Positions 1 to 8,680 are shown, numbered from the stretch's first letter. The stretch is DNA of 36,074 nt from Myxococcales bacterium (GCA_031262165.1 JAISIF010000156.1:1-36074), one strand, 5' to 3'. Numbers and translations: made by a program. The notes: generated from the letters alone by a model not told the origin.

Positions 1-262
1 CTGGCGCCACCGCGAACCCTGCGCCGCCACCCACCTGCAGCTTCACTTCCTCTCCAGGCTGACGCAACAGCGACACCTTGAAGCTCGCCGTCCCTCCGCT
101 CTCCGTCGTCTCCAGCGGCTCACTGCCCACCGGCGGATCGATGATGACTCCCGCTGCTCCAGGCGCTGGAATACCGGGGAGGTCTGAACAGCCCGCAACG
201 AACAGCGCCGCCAGGGCGAGCAGGGCAATCAAAACTTTATTTCTCAATATCAATATCGACAT
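1..262 (-). CDS. Lipoprotein with Calx-beta-like segment, N-terminal part only
   Basis: The reading frame runs off the left edge, so only the first 87 residues are visible. The start ATG (complement of 260-262) has AAGGAGG four bases upstream. Residues 8-24 are hydrophobic and end in a lipobox (F-V-A-G-C, Cys25), so the protein should be lipidated and sit in the cell envelope. After a Pro/Gly-rich linker, residues ~48-80 (containing PLETTESGGTASFKVSL) resemble the beginning of Calx-beta/cadherin-like adhesive repeats, where an L-x-T-x-E-x-G-G-x-A-x-F pattern is common. Function is not assignable from this fragment. The frame was read directly on the minus strand. A shorter overlapping open frame at 43-228 is out of phase and was rejected. 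Confidence 0.8.
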   Translation of the reverse strand, partial: MSILILRNKVLIALLALAALFVAGCSDLPGIPAPGAAGVIIDPPVGSEPLETTESGGTASFKVSLLRQPGEEVKLQVGGGAGFAVAP

Positions 263-441
263 GAAGCCTCCTTGAGGAGCTGTGAGGGGGGAAATGAGAG
301 GGAAGATGCCGAGAAATGACGACGGACAAAATCGAAACGAATCATCATCTTTCATTTCATGAATTGAATCAAATCTAAAAGAGGAGAGGGCTGACGACAT
401 CCCAGGAATATCACCACTGATTTTCCAACCAACCAACCAGC

Positions 442-471
442 TTGACGCCCACGGTGTTCATCATCTATAAG
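442..471 (+). promoter_or_regulatory. Sigma-70 type promoter of tRNA-Leu
   Basis: TTGACG at 442-447 and TATAAG at 466-471 are separated by 18 bases. The following bases 472-479 are all G/C, a GC-rich discriminator of the kind associated with stringent control of stable RNA genes. The predicted start near 478 leaves only about 10 bases of leader before the tRNA. Confidence 0.6.
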
Positions 472-487
472 GCGCGCCGTTTTTTTG

Positions 488-571
488 GCCGGAGTGGCGG
501 AACTGGCAGACGCACGGGACTCAAAATCCCGCGAGGTCCTCCTCTTGAGGGTTCGACCCCCTCCTCCGGTA
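488..571 (+). tRNA. tRNA-Leu (anticodon CAA)
   Basis: Class II tRNA cloverleaf. The acceptor stem pairs GCCGGAG with CTCCGGT (first pair a G-U wobble), with discriminator A571. The D arm carries the typical Leu pattern. The anticodon stem is CGGGA/TCCCG around loop CTCAAAA, giving anticodon CAA, which reads UUG codons. A long variable arm (GAGG-TCCT-CCTC) and a T arm (GAGGG/CCCTC around TTCGACC) follow. No CCA is encoded, so the 3' end must be added by the CCA enzyme. It is a single-gene unit with its own promoter and terminator. Confidence 0.95.
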
Positions 572-633
572 TTGGTGCAGTGCAAGTGGTTCTCGAGATT
601 TTCCAAACTCGTCTTGTCGAGTTGTCCTTCAGG

Positions 634-680
634 CCCCTCTGCTCGCAGCTCACCGCGCGGGCAGAGGGGTTTCCTCTTTT
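634..680 (+). terminator. Intrinsic terminator after tRNA-Leu
   Basis: CCCCTCTGCTCGC (634-646) pairs with GCGGGCAGAGGGG (657-669), 13 bp with one G-U pair, followed by the T-rich run TTTCCTCTTTT. It separates the tRNA transcript from the TPR gene at 709. Confidence 0.8.
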
Positions 681-708
681 GGGGCGAGCTGCCTGAGAAA
701 GCCTCTTC

Positions 709-1476
709 ATGATCAACCTCGCCATTTCCCTGGCAGTCGCCCTCGCTGTCGCGGCAGCCCTTGCTGGACTCTTCTTGGTTCTGGGGTTCGCCACCTGGGC
801 GAGCCTGCTCCCCGCCTTCATCGCCTTCCTGATCGTCTTCCTGGGTGTCTTCGTCTTCTTGAGCCGCCGCATAGGCCGACAGATCCAGGCCATCGCTGCC
901 GAGGCGCAGAAGGAGCTGATGGCGCAGCGCTTCGACAAGGGCATCAAGATTTTGGAGAGCGCCTTTCGGTTCACGCGTTGGCAGTTTTTCATCGCGCCCG
1001 AGCTGCACGCCAATGTCGGCAGCCTCTACTTCATGACGAAGAAGCCCACTGAGGCCCGACCCCACCTGGAGAAATCTGGGCTGCGCGGCGCCTCGGCAGC
1101 CCGTGCCCGCACCATGCTCGCCACGCTGCACTACCAGGCCAAGGACGAGGCCAAGATGCGCGCGACCTTTGAGCAGGCCGTGGTGGCCAACAAGAAGGAT
1201 CTGATCGCGTGGGCCGCCTATGGCTGGTGCCTGGAGAAGCTCGGCAAGCGCGACGACGCCATCAAGGTCTTCAGCCGCGCGGTCGAGGCCAACCCCAGCG
1301 AGGAGAAGCTCAAGACCTCGCTCGCGGCCCTGAAGAACGACAAGAAGCTCAAGATGAAGAGCTATGGCCTCGAATGGTATCAGCTCTTCCTGGAGCATCC
1401 GCCGCTCGACATGGGAGGAGGGGGGCCGGGTGGCCTGGTCGGCGGCGGTCGCAAGGTCATCTTCCAACGGCGCTGA
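709..1476 (+). CDS. Membrane-anchored TPR protein
   Basis: 255 residues. Two hydrophobic segments (about residues 3-27 and 30-51) anchor it in the inner membrane. The remainder is helical with tetratricopeptide repeats; the clearest is about residues 165-200, with the [13 protein letters not shown] and [13 protein letters not shown] pattern. TPRs are protein-binding scaffolds, so a partner-binding role at the membrane is inferred; no enzyme motif is seen. The C terminus is Gly-rich and basic. The stop lies 29 bases before murA, so the two genes probably share a transcript. Only a weak ribosome site precedes the ATG, but no better start fits both hydrophobic helices. Confidence 0.85.
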   Translation: MINLAISLAVALAVAAALAGLFLVLGFATWASLLPAFIAFLIVFLGVFVFLSRRIGRQIQAIAAEAQKELMAQRFDKGIKILESAFRFTRWQFFIAPELHANVGSLYFMTKKPTEARPHLEKSGLRGASAARARTMLATLHYQAKDEAKMRATFEQAVVANKKDLIAWAAYGWCLEKLGKRDDAIKVFSRAVEANPSEEKLKTSLAALKNDKKLKMKSYGLEWYQLFLEHPPLDMGGGGPGGLVGGGRKVIFQRR

Positions 1477-1505
1477 GCGCGCCCGTCGGACCGAGGTCGG
1501 TAGAG

Positions 1506-2771
1506 ATGGACAGAATCATCGTGGAAGGCGGGCACAGGCTCGTCGGCGAAGTCCATGTCAGCGGCGCCAAGAACGCGGCGCTGCCCATGCTCGCCGCGCT
1601 CTTGCTCGCGCGAGGCACGCATTGCCTGCGCAACGTGCCAGACCTGGCCGACGTGCGGACGCTCTGCAATCTCTTCGAGATCATGGGTGCCAAGGCCGAG
1701 CGCGGCAGCGGGTCGCGGGCCGATGCCATCACTCTCACGATCGGCGACGTGCTCGAACCAGAGGCACCTTACGAGCTCGTTCGCACCATGCGCGCGAGCG
1801 TGCTCGTGCTCGGACCGCTTGTGGCCCGCTGTGGCCGTGCCCGTGTGTCACTGCCCGGCGGCTGCGCCATTGGCGCGCGGCCCATCGATCAACACCTCAA
1901 GGGCCTGGAGCGGCTCGGCGCAACCATCGTCCTCGAACACGGCTACGTCGAGGCGCGCGCTGACCAGCTCATCGGAGGCAGCTTCACGTTCGACGTGATC
2001 AGCGTGACGGGCACCGAGAATCTCATGATGGCCGCCTGCCTCGCCAAGGGTCGGACTGTGCTGGAGAACGCGGCGTGCGAGCCCGAAATCGTGGCGCTCG
2101 CCAACCTGCTCAACGCGATGGGCGGTCGTGTCCAGGGCGCGGGCACGCCGGTCATCACGATCGAGGGCGTAGAGGCGATGCACCCGGTCGAGTTCCCCAT
2201 CATCCCGGATCGCATCGAGGCCGGGACGTTCCTCGTGGCCGCGGCTCTCACCCAGGGCGACATCCTCGTGAAGGGCGCGTTGCCAGAGCACCTGGAGGCG
2301 CTCCTCCAGAAGCTGCGCGACACCGGGGCAAGCATCACGGTGGAGGCAGGTGGCGTGCGCTGCCAAGGCGACGACGTGATCCTGCCGACCGACGTCAAGA
2401 CGCTGCCGCACCCGGGCTTTCCGACCGACATGCAGGCGCAGCTCATGGTCCTGCTGTCGGTGGCCAAGGGCTCTTCGATGGTCACGGAGACGGTGTTCGA
2501 AAACCGCTTCATGCACGTGCTCGAACTCAGCCGCATGGGCGCGGACATCCGCATCGACGGCAAGGTGGCGCTGGTGAAGGGCGTCCAGCACCTGTCTGGC
2601 GCGCCCGTGATGGCGACCGACCTGCGCGCCAGCGCGAGCCTCATTCTGGCGGGGTTGCGCGCCCGCGGTCAGACCGAGATTCGGCGCGTCTATCACCTCG
2701 ACCGCGGTTACGAGCGCATGGAGGAGAAGCTCCGAGCGCTGGGCGCACACATCGAGCGGGTGAAGCGGTAA
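1506..2771 (+). CDS. murA: UDP-N-acetylglucosamine 1-carboxyvinyltransferase
   Basis: 421 residues, the usual MurA length. It transfers enolpyruvate from PEP to UDP-GlcNAc in the cytoplasm, the first committed step of peptidoglycan synthesis. Visible family residues are the N-terminal SGAKNAALP loop (Lys22-Asn23), the LVRTMRAS segment, and the catalytic-loop cysteine in [13 protein letters not shown] (Cys120, equivalent to Cys115 of E. coli). [10 protein letters not shown] supplies the catalytic Asp, and the C-terminal D-L-R-A-S segment is present. Because the active-site Cys is retained and not replaced by Asp, the enzyme should be in the fosfomycin-sensitive class. The ATG at 1506 starts directly at the conserved MDRIIVEGG; upstream in-frame codons overlap the TPR gene and were rejected. 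Confidence 0.97.
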   Translation: MDRIIVEGGHRLVGEVHVSGAKNAALPMLAALLLARGTHCLRNVPDLADVRTLCNLFEIMGAKAERGSGSRADAITLTIGDVLEPEAPYELVRTMRASVLVLGPLVARCGRARVSLPGGCAIGARPIDQHLKGLERLGATIVLEHGYVEARADQLIGGSFTFDVISVTGTENLMMAACLAKGRTVLENAACEPEIVALANLLNAMGGRVQGAGTPVITIEGVEAMHPVEFPIIPDRIEAGTFLVAAALTQGDILVKGALPEHLEALLQKLRDTGASITVEAGGVRCQGDDVILPTDVKTLPHPGFPTDMQAQLMVLLSVAKGSSMVTETVFENRFMHVLELSRMGADIRIDGKVALVKGVQHLSGAPVMATDLRASASLILAGLRARGQTEIRRVYHLDRGYERMEEKLRALGAHIERVKR

Positions 2772-2885
2772 TTGTGGTGATGAGACGGGGTATTCGATGG
2801 ACCTAATGGACGGGACGGTATGGATACGATGGACGAAATGAATTCATTCTCATGATTCGTAATGAAATGATGTCGATTACATTCA

Positions 2886-3035
2886 TTTAGGACTTATCCC
2901 TCAATTAGGACCGAGCAGCGCGAAGGATGGGGAAAGCCAGAAGAGGCGGGAGCTTCCAGACGGAAGTGACCAACGAAGCAACGAAGTCTGGCGTTTCACG
3001 GACGCGAGCGGGAGCGGTCCGAATTCGAGGACAGG
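2886..3035 (+). repeat. Short dispersed repeat, copy 1 (MITE-like)
   Basis: Starts with TTAGGACTTATCCCTCAATT and shares its body with 4407-4580, in the same orientation: GGACCGAGCA, GGGGAAAGCCAGA, GGCGGGAGCTTCCAGACGGA and CTGGCGTTTCACGGACG. The body contains a small CTTCC-AGAC-GGAAG hairpin. The right inverted end is degraded here (around GAATTCGAGGACAGG). The two copies bracket the minus-strand TPR gene at 3039-4145. The rest of the 2772-2885 gap holds only irregular ATGGAC-like motifs. Confidence 0.8.
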
Positions 3036-3038
3036 CCC

Positions 3039-4145
3039 CTACGGCTGCGCGTTGGCAGGCGCAGGAGGTGGTGGCGACGGTTTGACTGGAGTCGTCGAAG
3101 CTGCCGGAGCCACTGCTGGCTTGACCACGGCGTTGAGGGGTTGGAGCGCCGCCGCTGGTCGCGTGGGAGAGGCTGGGGCTTGTGGCGCGGGCACGACGCT
3201 CGTTGGGGCGGAAGGCGCAGCCGCGCCTGAATTTTTCAAGAGCGCGGCGCGGCGGTTCCTCATGACGCTGTTCGACGGGTAGTCTTTCAAGCCCTGCTCA
3301 TAGACGCGCAGGGCCTTGTCCGTCTGACCGAGTTTCTCCAGCGCCTGGCCCAAAAGCGCCGTGCCGTAGTCGTGGTTCCGCTGCGCTTTTCCGCCAACGA
3401 GGAAGCGCTCGAGGTGCGGCACGGCCTGGCCAAAGTCCTTGATCTCGAAGTTCGCCGCGCCCGCCAAGAAGTGCGCGTTGCTGACCTCTGGCCCCTCGGG
3501 CGAGAGCGCGAAGTAGCGCTCGAACGACTCTGCGGCGGCCTTCATCTCCTGCTTGCGAAAGGCGGCCTTGGCCTTTTCCAGCGCGGCCTCGCTCGCCTCT
3601 GCCAGAATCTGCCGCGAGCGAGCGGCGAGCGCGGTCTTCTCCAACTCGCTGAGCAGCGCGCGATCGAGCTTCATATAGGCGTCGACGCCCTTGAGGCGCG
3701 CCGCACTCCGGCCATCCGAGAACTGCTGATAGACGCTCATTGCCTGCACGCTCGCCGCCTTCTGACGCGCCGCGTCCTGCCGCTGTGTTTCGAGCGTGCT
3801 TCGCACGTCGGCCGCTACCTTCTGCGCGTCGGCCATGGCAGCCTCGGCCCGCTCGACCCGCCCTCGCTCCGCGCTCACGGCAACGCGCGTCGCAAGCACG
3901 CCAATCGCGATCGCCATCACGGCAAAGACGGCGTAGGCCACGCCCGTCGCCAGCCATGTGCGGCTGTATTGTTCGGCGCCCTTCTTCGCGACGTTCCTCA
4001 GCTCGGCCTGGAGATTCTTGAGCAGGTTGTCTGTCTTGATAATCAGGTTGCGCGACTCGAGGATCTCTCGCCTGAGCTCGGCCAGCTCGCGCTCCTGCCC
4101 TTTGTTGGATGTCTCCGTCGTCTGATGCGTCGTCGTGTCAGTCAT
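3039..4145 (-). CDS. Single-pass membrane TPR protein, Pro/Ala-rich tail
   Basis: 368 residues from the chosen ATG, which has GGAG nine bases upstream; an in-frame ATG 15 bases earlier (4160) lacks a ribosome site. Order: a Thr/Gln/Glu-rich N terminus, a coiled-coil-like stretch (about 15-55), one membrane helix (about 68-90), a long Ala/Glu/Lys/Gln-rich coiled coil (about 95-150), then helical repeats with TPR character (about 185-295). These include the F-L-A-G-A-A-N-F-E-I-K-D-F-G-Q-A and Y-G-T-A-L-L-G-Q-A-L-E-K-L-G-Q-T-D-K-A-L patterns. A Pro/Ala-rich low-complexity tail (about 298-368) follows. The layout suggests an inner-membrane scaffold with a periplasmic TPR domain, by inference. It is monocistronic and lies between two copies of a repeat. 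Confidence 0.85.
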   Translation of the reverse strand: MTDTTTHQTTETSNKGQERELAELRREILESRNLIIKTDNLLKNLQAELRNVAKKGAEQYSRTWLATGVAYAVFAVMAIAIGVLATRVAVSAERGRVERAEAAMADAQKVAADVRSTLETQRQDAARQKAASVQAMSVYQQFSDGRSAARLKGVDAYMKLDRALLSELEKTALAARSRQILAEASEAALEKAKAAFRKQEMKAAAESFERYFALSPEGPEVSNAHFLAGAANFEIKDFGQAVPHLERFLVGGKAQRNHDYGTALLGQALEKLGQTDKALRVYEQGLKDYPSNSVMRNRRAALLKNSGAAAPSAPTSVVPAPQAPASPTRPAAALQPLNAVVKPAVAPAASTTPVKPSPPPPAPANAQP

Positions 4146-4406
4146 GCGCGTGTACTCCATCCATGTCGAAACCAGCGGCAGCGAACGCCCCCAAGAGCAG
4201 ACTTATTTCTCCTCGAGCGCGGCCTCGGCGGTGAGGCGGCTCGGGCGGACGCGCCCCTCGAGCGCCTGCCCTCGACTTCTCGTCCAAATGTGAGCGAAGG
4301 CCCTTAGTGGAAGCCCTCCGCTGGGTCGAGAAAACGCCCGAGATTGAAAGGGAGCGGGTCGGCATCGCGGTCGCACCGCGCGATTTCTTGCCACGAGAGC
4401 AAAGCC

Positions 4407-4580
4407 GACTAAGGACCTATCCCTCGATTAGGACCGAGCAACGCAAAGGACGGGGAAAGCCAGACGAGGCGCGAGGCGGGAGCTTCCAGACGGAAGTGTC
4501 CATCGAATCGAATCAAAGAAGGCTGGCGTTTCACGGACGAGCTTTGGCGACGGGATAATTGAGAGATAAGTTTTAAAGTC
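4407..4580 (+). repeat. Short dispersed repeat, copy 2, with terminal inverted repeats
   Basis: The left end (GACTAAGGACCTATCCCTCG, 4407-4426) is matched, with a few mismatches, by the reverse complement of the right end (TAATTGAGAGATAAGT at 4556-4571, continuing to GTC at 4580). The inverted-repeat consensus is roughly ACYTATCYCTCRATTA. The body matches copy 1 at 2886-3035. No transposase is encoded, so it looks like a non-autonomous element. No target duplication could be seen. The remaining gap from 4146 to 4406 holds no gene I can support. Confidence 0.75.
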
Positions 4581-4624
4581 ATGCGTTTTTCTCGTTACCC
4601 CTTCTCCTCGTCCTCCTCGGCCCC

Positions 4625-4906
4625 ATGAACGCCTTTTACAAGCCCATCGCCATCGCTGCGGCCCTCTCGGCTGGCCTCATCGCAGCCTCGGCCTTCGCAC
4701 CCAACGGCGGGTTGCGCGCACAGGGGCGCCTCCAAGACGAGATCGCGGACTACGAGCGCCGGAATCGGGAGCTGGAGCAGGAGAATCAGCAGCTCTCGCT
4801 CGAGATTGGCGCCCTCTCTGGCAACCCCAAGGTGCTGGAGCGGACTGCCCGCGAGGCGCTCGGCCTGGTCCGTCCCGACGAGGTCATCTTCCACTTCGAG
4901 GAGTGA
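4625..4906 (+). CDS. ftsB: FtsB/DivIC-like septum formation initiator
   Basis: 93 residues, the usual size for the family. An N-terminal hydrophobic helix (about residues 6-26) is followed by a short coiled coil (about 35-60, with E-N-x-x-L-x-x-E-I heptads). The characteristic C-terminal signature R-x-A-R-E-A-L-G-L-V-R-P-D-E-V-I-F is present. FtsB/DivIC proteins are bitopic inner-membrane proteins that bridge FtsL and FtsQ in the divisome; that role is inferred from the family. No Shine-Dalgarno is evident before the ATG. mutS2 follows after 70 bases, so the two may be cotranscribed. The symbol is by fold and motif, and DivIC would be an equally fair name. Confidence 0.85.
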   Translation: MNAFYKPIAIAAALSAGLIAASAFAPNGGLRAQGRLQDEIADYERRNRELEQENQQLSLEIGALSGNPKVLERTAREALGLVRPDEVIFHFEE

Positions 4907-4976
4907 TCCTCCCCCCTTCGATGCTGGGATTTGGGGCGATGGCGCCGCAGCGCCTCACCGCCATCTGTCATTCGCC

Positions 4977-7385
4977 ATGCGACCTCTCTCTGCAAAAGTC
5001 CTCTCGGATCTCCACTGGGCCGAGATCATCCAGGCCCTGGCCGCGCGCACCCGCACAGAACCAGGCCATCGCCGCGCCCTAGCTCGCCCCTTTTGCTCGT
5101 GTCGCGAAGACGTGGAGCGCGCGCTGGCCGAAAGTGACGAACTCGGTCGCCTGCTCCGCGAAGAGGGCGATGGCCTGCCGCTGGGTGGCGTGCTCGACAT
5201 GGGGCCCATGCTCGAACACGCTGCCAAAGGCGGGCTCCTAGAGCCGGGCGATCTGCTCTCTGCCGCCTCGGTCCTGCGCTCGCTCGTGCGCTTGCGCGAC
5301 TTCGTCGAGGCAAGGCAAGCCCGCTTGCCCCTGGCCTGGACGCGCGCGGAGCACCTCGTGGCTGACACGACGCTCGCCCGCACCATCGAGCGCTCGTTCG
5401 ACGCGGGAGGCGCGCTCGTCGATGACGCTTCGCCCAGACTCGGCGAGCTGCGAGGCCGCGTTCGGGGCCTGACGAAATCCATCCAGGCGCGCCTCGACTC
5501 ACTGCTCCACGACCCCGCGTTCACGCCACACCTACGCGATGGCTACTACTCGCTGCGCAACGACCGCTACGTGTTCCCCGTGCTCGCGAGCAGCCGCTCG
5601 GCAGTTCCTGGCATCGTGCACAACGCCTCGCAGAGCGGCCAGACGCTGTTCGTCGAGCCCTCGCAGCTCGTCACCATCGGCAACGATCTAGCCATTGCAC
5701 AGTCCATGGTCGCCGAGGAGGAGCGCCGCATCCTCCAGGACCTGTCCATGCGCCTGGGCGCCAAGCAGGCCGAGCTCGACGACTCGATCGCGGCCGCCGC
5801 CGAGCTCGACGAACACGAGGCCTCGGCGCGGCTCGCCCTGGACCTTGGCGCGAGCGCGCCCCACATCGTGGACGCCACAGCCCCCTTTCGCCTCCTCGCG
5901 ATGCGCCACCCGCTACTCGCGCTCAAGAAAGGCGATCGGGTGGTGGCCAACGACCTCGACTTGGATGAGCGCGCGCGCGTGCTCGTCATCTCAGGCCCGA
6001 ACGCAGGCGGCAAGACCGTGACACTCACGGGCCTTGGCCTGTGCGCGCTGATGCTGCGCGCTGGGCTCGCCATCCCGGCTGAGCGCGATTCGAGCCTACC
6101 GCTCTTCGTCGACGTGGAGAGCGCGATCGGCGACGACCAGGATCTCGATCGCGATCTCTCGACCTTCAGCGCCCACCTGAGCGCACTGCGCGATATCGGC
6201 GCTGCCGTGGGCCCTGGCTCGCTCGTGCTGATCGACGAGCTCGCCGCTGACACTGACCCGCGCGAGGGCGCGGCGCTCGCGCTCGCCATCCTCGAAGACT
6301 TCTCCAGCCGAGGCGGCCGCGTCGTCATCACCACGCACCTCGAAGAGCTCAAGGCGCTCGGGCTCACGCACCCAGGCTTCGTCAACGCGCGCGTCGGGTT
6401 CGACCCCCAGAAGCTCTCGCCCACCTACCGCCTCAAGTTTGGTGAGGCCGGGACCTCGTCGGCCATCGAGATCGCGCGGCGCATGGGCTTGCCCGAGTCC
6501 GTGTGCCGCAGGGCGCGGGAGACGCTCGAGTCGCGCCAAGGCCCGCTCGGCCAGGCCCTCGACGCACTGGACAAGACGCGGCGGGAGCTCAGCCAGACCC
6601 AGCAGGCCCTCGCCGCCGAGAGACGCCAGGTCGAGGCAGCGCTCTCCCAGCTCAAGGCAGCGCATGCCCTGGTTCAAGAGAAGGCGCACGCCATCGAGAT
6701 CGAGGAACGCGCCCGACTCGTCGGCGATCTGGAAAAGGCGCGCGACGAGGTGCGCGAGGTCATCCGGGCCCTGCAGGCCGCGCCCAGCCCGCGCGCCGCG
6801 AACCAGGTCCGCGAACGTCTCGACGAGGTCCTGAAAAAAGAGGCGCACGCGCTCGACTTCAAGCGCGCCGAAGCTGCCCTGCCCGCCGCCTCCAGAGCAG
6901 CCATGGCCCACAGGCCCATCGAGCCAGGCATGTGCGTCCAGGTCCCTGGGCTGGGCGAAGCCGTGGTGCTCGCGCTCGAAGGCAACGAGGCGGTCGTGTC
7001 GCTCGGCGCGCTCAAGGTGCGCCGCCGCCGCGATGAGCTCCTCGCCCTGCCGGGCAAGGCCGCCGCCAAGAGGGACTTCCCCAAGTCACAGCCGCGCGAC
7101 AAGAAGCTCGAGAAGATGCGCGCCGGGGCCATCGAAGCGCCCGATTCGCGCCTCGATCTGCGCGGGACGCGCGTCGATGAAGGGATACGCGCTGCCGAGG
7201 CCTTCCTCGACAAGAACTTCAGCGAGGGGCGGCTGAGCGTCACCATCGTCCATGGCCATGGGACAGGTGCGCTGCGCCAAGCGCTCGGCGACTACCTGAG
7301 CGCCTCGCCCTACGTCGCGAGCTTCCGATTCGGCGACGAACGCGAGGGCGGCACTGGGGCGACGATCGTCACGTTCAAGTCATGA
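4977..7385 (+). CDS. mutS2: Endonuclease MutS2
   Basis: 802 residues, typical of MutS2. MutS2 proteins bind branched DNA or collided ribosomes and suppress recombination or rescue translation, depending on species. Order: a core/lever region (1-330) and an ABC-type ATPase with Walker A SGPNAGGKT (residues 339-347). The Walker B region is V-L-I-D-E-L-A-A-D-T-D-P-R-E-G-A-A-L, where most family members have D-E-L-G-A-G-T-D-P. The H-loop is T-T-H-L-E-E-L-K. A coiled coil (about 515-620) and a C-terminal Smr nuclease domain follow from about residue 723, with LDLRG and HGHGTGALR. The start at 4977 matches the usual N terminus (R-x-L-x-V-L-x-D-L-x-W-x-E-I); the frame stays open upstream, but there is no homology-like sequence there. 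No mismatch-type N-terminal domain is present, so this is not MutS1. Confidence 0.95.
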   Translation: MRPLSAKVLSDLHWAEIIQALAARTRTEPGHRRALARPFCSCREDVERALAESDELGRLLREEGDGLPLGGVLDMGPMLEHAAKGGLLEPGDLLSAASVLRSLVRLRDFVEARQARLPLAWTRAEHLVADTTLARTIERSFDAGGALVDDASPRLGELRGRVRGLTKSIQARLDSLLHDPAFTPHLRDGYYSLRNDRYVFPVLASSRSAVPGIVHNASQSGQTLFVEPSQLVTIGNDLAIAQSMVAEEERRILQDLSMRLGAKQAELDDSIAAAAELDEHEASARLALDLGASAPHIVDATAPFRLLAMRHPLLALKKGDRVVANDLDLDERARVLVISGPNAGGKTVTLTGLGLCALMLRAGLAIPAERDSSLPLFVDVESAIGDDQDLDRDLSTFSAHLSALRDIGAAVGPGSLVLIDELAADTDPREGAALALAILEDFSSRGGRVVITTHLEELKALGLTHPGFVNARVGFDPQKLSPTYRLKFGEAGTSSAIEIARRMGLPESVCRRARETLESRQGPLGQALDALDKTRRELSQTQQALAAERRQVEAALSQLKAAHALVQEKAHAIEIEERARLVGDLEKARDEVREVIRALQAAPSPRAANQVRERLDEVLKKEAHALDFKRAEAALPAASRAAMAHRPIEPGMCVQVPGLGEAVVLALEGNEAVVSLGALKVRRRRDELLALPGKAAAKRDFPKSQPRDKKLEKMRAGAIEAPDSRLDLRGTRVDEGIRAAEAFLDKNFSEGRLSVTIVHGHGTGALRQALGDYLSASPYVASFRFGDEREGGTGATIVTFKS

Positions 7386-7578
7386 AGATCGAGCGTCCAG
7401 ATGACCGACCAGCGCGTGTGGCAGCGCTCTTTCGAAATTCTTGAAACATTCGATACAAGGCACGCCCCTTGAGCCCTCGGGGCGACGACCAGAGGACGCG
7501 AGATCGGAAGTTGGTTCGGGCAGGAAGCGGCAGTGACACTTGGGAGCAAGCTCCCTTCACAGAGAGGTCGAGAGGCGT

Positions 7579-7962
7579 ATGGATTGTCCGCGGTGCGAGG
7601 CTGAACTGGTTGCGGTCGAAAACGAAAAAGGTTCGCTGTCCTGTTGCCCCGAATGCTCCGGAGTCTGGACAGATGTCTCCGAGCTGAATCGGCTCCTGCT
7701 GCGGCACAACCTGCCGGTCCTCGAAAAGCTCGGCGGTCAGGTGAACCCCGACGACTCGCTGGGCTTGTGTCCCGACTGTCAGATCGATCTGGTCGCCATC
7801 GAAGGCGGCGAGAAGCGGTCGATGGCCTACGACACATGCGAGCACTGCGGCGGCATCTTCGTCGATACAGAGGGCGAGGCCGCCTTCGAGACGTTCGATG
7901 AGGCCGTCGAGGCCATCATCGGCTTTTATCGACGCTTCAAACCCGAGACAGCGGGCAAATAG
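7579..7962 (+). CDS. zf-TFIIB zinc-ribbon protein
   Basis: 127 residues. Two zinc ribbons of the zf-TFIIB type are visible: C-P-R-C (3-6) with C-C-P-E-C-S-G-V-W (about 22-30), and C-P-D-C (about 64-67) with C-E-H-C-G-G-I-F-V-D (about 86-95). The C-x-x-C-x-G-x-W/F-x-D pattern defines the family. The C-terminal ~25 residues are helical. The molecular role of this family is unknown. The ATG at 7579 has GAGAGG upstream and starts exactly at the first C-P-x-C; an in-frame ATG 39 bases earlier was rejected. It ends just before a strong terminator. A larger relative with the same ribbons lies at 15210-16004. Confidence 0.85.
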   Translation: MDCPRCEAELVAVENEKGSLSCCPECSGVWTDVSELNRLLLRHNLPVLEKLGGQVNPDDSLGLCPDCQIDLVAIEGGEKRSMAYDTCEHCGGIFVDTEGEAAFETFDEAVEAIIGFYRRFKPETAGK

Positions 7963-7985
7963 CGAACGGGTGATTCATTGAATTG

Positions 7986-8019
7986 AAAAAAGACACGTCG
8001 ATGAGGCGTGTCTTTTTTT
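7986..8019 (+). terminator. Intrinsic terminator, bidirectional in form
   Basis: AAAAAAGACACG (7986-7997) pairs perfectly with CGTGTCTTTTTT (8007-8018) around the loop TCGATGAGG. It lies 24 bases after the zinc-ribbon stop. The A and T tracts on both sides would allow termination in either direction. Confidence 0.9.
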
Positions 8020-8039
8020 ATTTATGAATGATTTTTCGG

Positions 8040-8628
8040 ATGGATGAACTCAAATGGAGTGATCCACCAAAAATTCAGAGGATTTTTTCGAGAAGACTAT
8101 TTTGTCAATTCGTTGCATATCCGATTCTTGCAGGTTCGTATTTCTATAGATTTTATGGAAACGCGTTACGAGACTGGCTCCCTCTGACCTCGTTCAACAC
8201 ACAGTTCGATGCTCAGATGCTCAATATTCTGCTGAACATCAAATTCCCTCTAATTTCACTCCCCCTGATTGCATGACATTTATTTTTTAGTCAAAATCCT
8301 TAGAATAGATATTCGCATCTCCTCTCTCCCGACAGCATTGATTTATACTCCAATTTGGATTCTTTTTTCTCACCATCTGTTTTTATTCTTATTTGGCAAT
8401 TTTTATCCCAGCATATAGGAAAGAGGCCTCTATTCATTTCATAGTCTCCCCGAGCTCGATGTTCTCAGATATTTTGAGCCAATTGTTTTCTTTTCAATCA
8501 TAATTTCAAACGCCATTCTTTTAGAAATTCTTCATCGAATTTCACTCAAAAAAAATGCGTTTGGGGTCACCAAGGCCGCCGCAATCAAAGCCTTTGCAGA
8601 AGGTCGAGCTCCCCACGTCTCCACCTGA
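8040..8628 (+). pseudogene. Broken gene for a small multi-pass membrane protein, unrecognised
   Basis: An ATG at 8040 opens a frame (MDELKWSDPPKIQRIF...) that ends at TGA 8274-8276. The next frame, starting at 8275, continues without stops except a TAG at 8416-8418, through to TGA 8626-8628. Both parts have the same character: AT-rich, with strongly hydrophobic stretches (for example I-Y-T-P-I-W-I-L-F-S-H-H-L-F-L-F-L-F-G and I-V-F-F-S-I-I-I-S-N-A-I-L-L) and basic connectors. Joined by a one-base correction and reading through the TAG, they give about 196 residues with several membrane helices. I infer one gene broken by a frameshift and a nonsense change. Chance alignment of hydrophobic frames in AT-rich DNA is the alternative. 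The product family is not recognised. Confidence 0.45.
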
Positions 8629-8652
8629 GGTGGACATGAACCATTGAGCAGG

Positions 8653-8668
8653 GACACGTCGATGAGGC
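8653..8668 (+). repeat. Second copy of the terminator stem-loop core
   Basis: The 16 bases GACACGTCGATGAGGC here repeat those at 7992-8007 inside the terminator. Here the stem is imperfect (GACACG/CCTGTC) but it is again followed by a pyrimidine-rich run (TCTCTTTTC). The two copies lie on either side of the broken membrane-protein gene. Confidence 0.7.
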
Positions 8669-8680
8669 CTGTCTCTTTTC

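Noticed and set aside
352-1467. Minus-strand 371-codon frame covering the tRNA and TPR gene
   Set aside because: It runs through a tRNA and its terminator and opposes a coding TPR frame with membrane helices.
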